Source: Candidatus Sulfotelmatobacter sp. (GTDB lineage Bacteria; Acidobacteriota; Terriglobia; Terriglobales; Acidobacteriaceae). From it: DNA of 41,100 nucleotides. Shown here piece after piece: positions 38,983-41,100 of this stretch (positions are counted from its first letter, which is position 1; each line of letters opens with the position of its first letter). The notes under the pieces are model-generated. The model made no database searches, was not told where the DNA came from, and worked only from the letters and a program-made list of their open reading frames with translations. The DNA lies in assembly GCA_030041215.1 (NCBI GenBank), contig JASHOH010000007.1, positions 1-41,100 of the forward strand, read 5' to 3'. The position numbers were made by a program, and so were the translations under genes.

Positions 38983-39417
38983 TCACACCCGTAAGATCAT
39001 TACTTCCGTTGCTTTTATCAGGGCTGCGGCGGTTTGCCCCCGCTTTAGCTGCATCTCTCTGGCCGAGCGTGCAGTGATGATCGAGGTAATTTGCTGACCA
39101 CCAATTGAAATCCTTACCTCAGCCATGAGGCCGCTGATCTGGACGGAATCAATCCGCCCTATCAACTGATTGCGACCGCTTACGCGCCGAATTTTCTGCT
39201 GGCGCTCCTTTTCTGTTTTGCCTCGGACTCTGAAAAGCAATCTGTCTACTTCGCTCTGCGGAATGCGATGATGTCCACCAGCGGTCCGCGCGCTGCGAAT
39301 CTTTTTCTTGTAAATCCACTGTTTGATCGTGGGGAAGCTAATCCCTAGCTGCAAAGCTGCATCTCGCAGCTGTAGCAGTTCCTCAATATTCCTTTCGGGT
39401 TTGCCGCTCTTCTGCAT
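38983..39417 (-). CDS. HTH-TOBE molybdate-responsive regulator
   Basis: A 144-residue protein. Residues about 12-65 are a MerR/excisionase-type winged helix (LQLRDAALQLGISFPTIKQW, IRSARTAGGHHRIPQSEVDRL). Residues about 80-144 are a TOBE/Mop domain (SGRNQLIGRIDSVQISGLMAE, RGQTAAALIKATEVMI) that binds molybdate or tungstate in relatives. It likely senses molybdate and controls the adjoining molybdopterin-domain gene and perhaps the divergent porin (inference). The two genes are three bases apart. A 13-bp palindromic site lies 58 bases upstream of its start. Confidence 0.88.
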   Translation of the reverse strand: MQKSGKPERNIEELLQLRDAALQLGISFPTIKQWIYKKKIRSARTAGGHHRIPQSEVDRLLFRVRGKTEKERQQKIRRVSGRNQLIGRIDSVQISGLMAEVRISIGGQQITSIITARSAREMQLKRGQTAAALIKATEVMILRV

Positions 39418-39474
39418 TGGGACGCCATCGTAGCGACAACAACGTTCACGGTCAACTCGGTCGCGTCCGGGTGG

Positions 39475-39487
39475 TGGGTATAACCCA
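39475..39487. promoter_or_regulatory. Possible operator for the HTH-TOBE regulator
   Basis: TGGGT-ATA-ACCCA is an inverted repeat in the divergent region between the regulator gene and the porin, just upstream of the porin promoter candidate. The link to the regulator is by position only. Confidence 0.3.
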
Positions 39488-39495
39488 AGGATTCG

Positions 39496-39523
39496 TTGCT
39501 AAAACATAGTAATCCGTACAATT
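39496..39523 (+). promoter_or_regulatory. Candidate sigma-70 promoter of the porin gene
   Basis: TTGCTA (39496-39501) and TACAAT (39518-39523) with a 16-base spacer, about 70 bases before the porin ATG. Confidence 0.45.
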
Positions 39524-39594
39524 ATGGACAACAGAATCGTATCTAATGTACACTCGCAGCTTCTCTCTCAAATGATTGATTTCTCGAGGTCGAA

Positions 39595-41100
39595 ATGCGC
39601 AAAGCTTACTTATTTATCACAGCGCTTGGTTTTCTGCTTTCGTCGCCCTTGGCCTTTGCTCAGCAGAAGGAGCCCGACCCCTGCAAGAGCGGCCACGAGC
39701 TCGCAACCACCGATTGCACGCTGACCTGGCACGGCATCACGGTGTACGGTGCGTATGACATTGGCGTCGGCTGGGTCAGTCACGGGTTACCGGAAAACGG
39801 CTATAACTATGAAGGTGCATCTCTGGTGAACCGAAACGGCTATGAACATCGATTCCTGATCGCTCCGAACAACCTGCAGCAGACGGGTCTGGGCATCAGG
39901 GGCAAGGAAGAGTTTCGGCCTGGCTGGGCGGTTGTGTTCAATGCTTCCACTGGCATCAATCCGCAGTCCGGCCTGCTGGCCAACGCGTCAGAAACCGACA
40001 TCATCAACAACGGCCTTCCCAGGGCCAGCTATTCGTACGCCATCGACGGCGCGCGCGGGCCAACCCTTCAATGACGAAATCTATGCCGGTATATCGTCCA
40101 CGCATTTCGGCACGCTGACCTTCGGTCGTCAGCGCTCTCTCGGCACCGATGCGATGCTGCTTTACGATCCGGCCGGCGGCGCCTATGCCTTCTCCTACAT
40201 CGGATATAACGGCACCATGGCCGGCGGTGGCGACACTGAGAACAGCCGTTGGGACGACGCCATAAAGTATCGCCTCACCTATGGCCCAATCCATTTCGGA
40301 GCGATGTATAAATTTGCCGATGGCTCTGCTGGCTGCTACTCGGCTGCGGCAGCCGCGGGAAACCCTTGGACTGCCACCAACTGTACGCCGGAATCGGCGC
40401 ATAACAACGCCTACGGGTTCGACCTCGGCGGAACGTCCGGCAAGTTTTCCGCCGACCTCGTCGCCCAACATTACAATCAGGCGATCAGCGTATTGAACCC
40501 TCTGCTGGGGCCTCAGAGTCTGAGTCCGGCGGGGCAATATCAGTCGACCACGGACAGCATCGATACAACCCCTATCACCGGGAACAATCTGGTCGACACG
40601 AACAACACCGTGTACGGCATTGTGACCGACAACTACGGAATTATGGTCGCCGCCAAGTATGCGTGGGACCCATTCAAGTTTTTTGCCGGCTACGAGTACA
40701 TCTGGCAGAACAATCCGAAGAACCCCTTGGGCGTCGGAGCCTCAGACCAAGGCGGTTATTTCATGAGCGGAGTCGAAGACAACAATCTTGATTCCGAAAA
40801 GTTGGTGCATATCTGGTGGACGGGCGCCAAGTACACCTACCGCAGCAAGACCGATTTCACTTTCTCCTGGTATCAACAGCGGCAGAACACTTTCCGTGTT
40901 CCGCCGACCTGCGCGCCTGGAAATTTCCGCAGTTCGTGCGCGGGTACCCTCAACGAGGGGTCGTTCTATGTGGATCATCACTTCACGAAGCGTTGGGACG
41001 GTTTTGTCGGAATGGCCTATTCCTGGGTGAGCGGCGGTCTGGCCATCGCCATTCCTCATGGCCCCGGCGTCCCCTATAACTACAACAACAACTCTGCTCC
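39595..41100 (+). pseudogene. Outer-membrane porin, frame broken, partial
   Basis: A Gram-negative porin-like protein. The signal peptide is RKAYLFITALGFLLSSPLAFA, followed by barrel strands such as LTWHGITVYGAYDIGVGWVS, TGLGIRGKEEFRPGWAVVFN and, after the break, GISSTHFGTLTFGRQRSLGT, WDDAIKYRLTYGPIHFGAMY and VAAKYAWDPFKFFAGYEYIW. The first frame ends in tga at 40072-40074. The porin sequence continues in the next frame from GGC at 40058 (GQPFNDEIYAG) with no stop to the window edge. One extra G in the GGG run at 40057-40059 explains everything, so it is either a sequencing/assembly error or a recent inactivating mutation. Start is ATG 39595 after a TCGAGG purine stretch; the 3' end is outside the window. 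Confidence 0.85.

Overview
The window reads as chromosomal DNA of a Gram-negative bacterium, most likely an Acidobacteriota (Terriglobia-type) genome. This is inferred from the gene mix (LptD, separate SecD/SecF/YajC, TonB-ExbB-ExbD-ExbD followed by a TPR lipoprotein, a CADD-like protein, MutS2), the high G+C coding style and many palindromic interspersed repeats. No rRNA or taxonomic marker is present, so the assignment is an inference.

Layout: 1-1090 is the cut end of an IS3-family insertion sequence. 1552-7685 holds mutS2, a membrane histidine kinase whose phospho-acceptor His is replaced by Lys, hemB and a YtxH-like protein. 7686-10800 is an accessory island bounded by palindromic repeats. 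Its core is a two-gene minus-strand operon: a protein with an N-terminal cyclic-nucleotide-binding domain and a C-terminal CAP12/Pycsar-type TIR domain, followed 15 bases later by a stand-alone class III nucleotidyl cyclase. That is the architecture of a Pycsar anti-phage system (cyclase PycC plus effector PycTIR). A small membrane protein of unknown function lies just upstream.

10810-25186 carries LemA, a TIGR01777 epimerase, two small secreted Cys-rich proteins, an RDD membrane protein, lptD, larE, a DsbA-like thiol oxidoreductase, a SurA/PpiC lipoprotein, biotin carboxylase with its biotin carrier, and a membrane glycosyltransferase. 25274-34268 is a long minus-strand run: tgt, yajC, secD, secF, tonB, exbB, exbD, exbD, TPR lipoprotein. 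34314-38449 has a phosphodiesterase with no conventional start codon, a thioesterase, a CADD-like protein and mnmG. The end holds a molybdopterin-domain protein with a HTH-TOBE regulator, and a porin gene broken by one extra base.

The other strong theme is palindromic repeats inserted in frame inside genes: tgt and mnmG (unrelated tRNA-modification enzymes) carry the same element in the same frame, giving shared peptides HVGTAA and PAERSSA. mutS2 carries the same core in another frame, and the glycosyltransferase carries other palindromes. Related repeats and hairpins fill intercistronic gaps of the sec and ton clusters.
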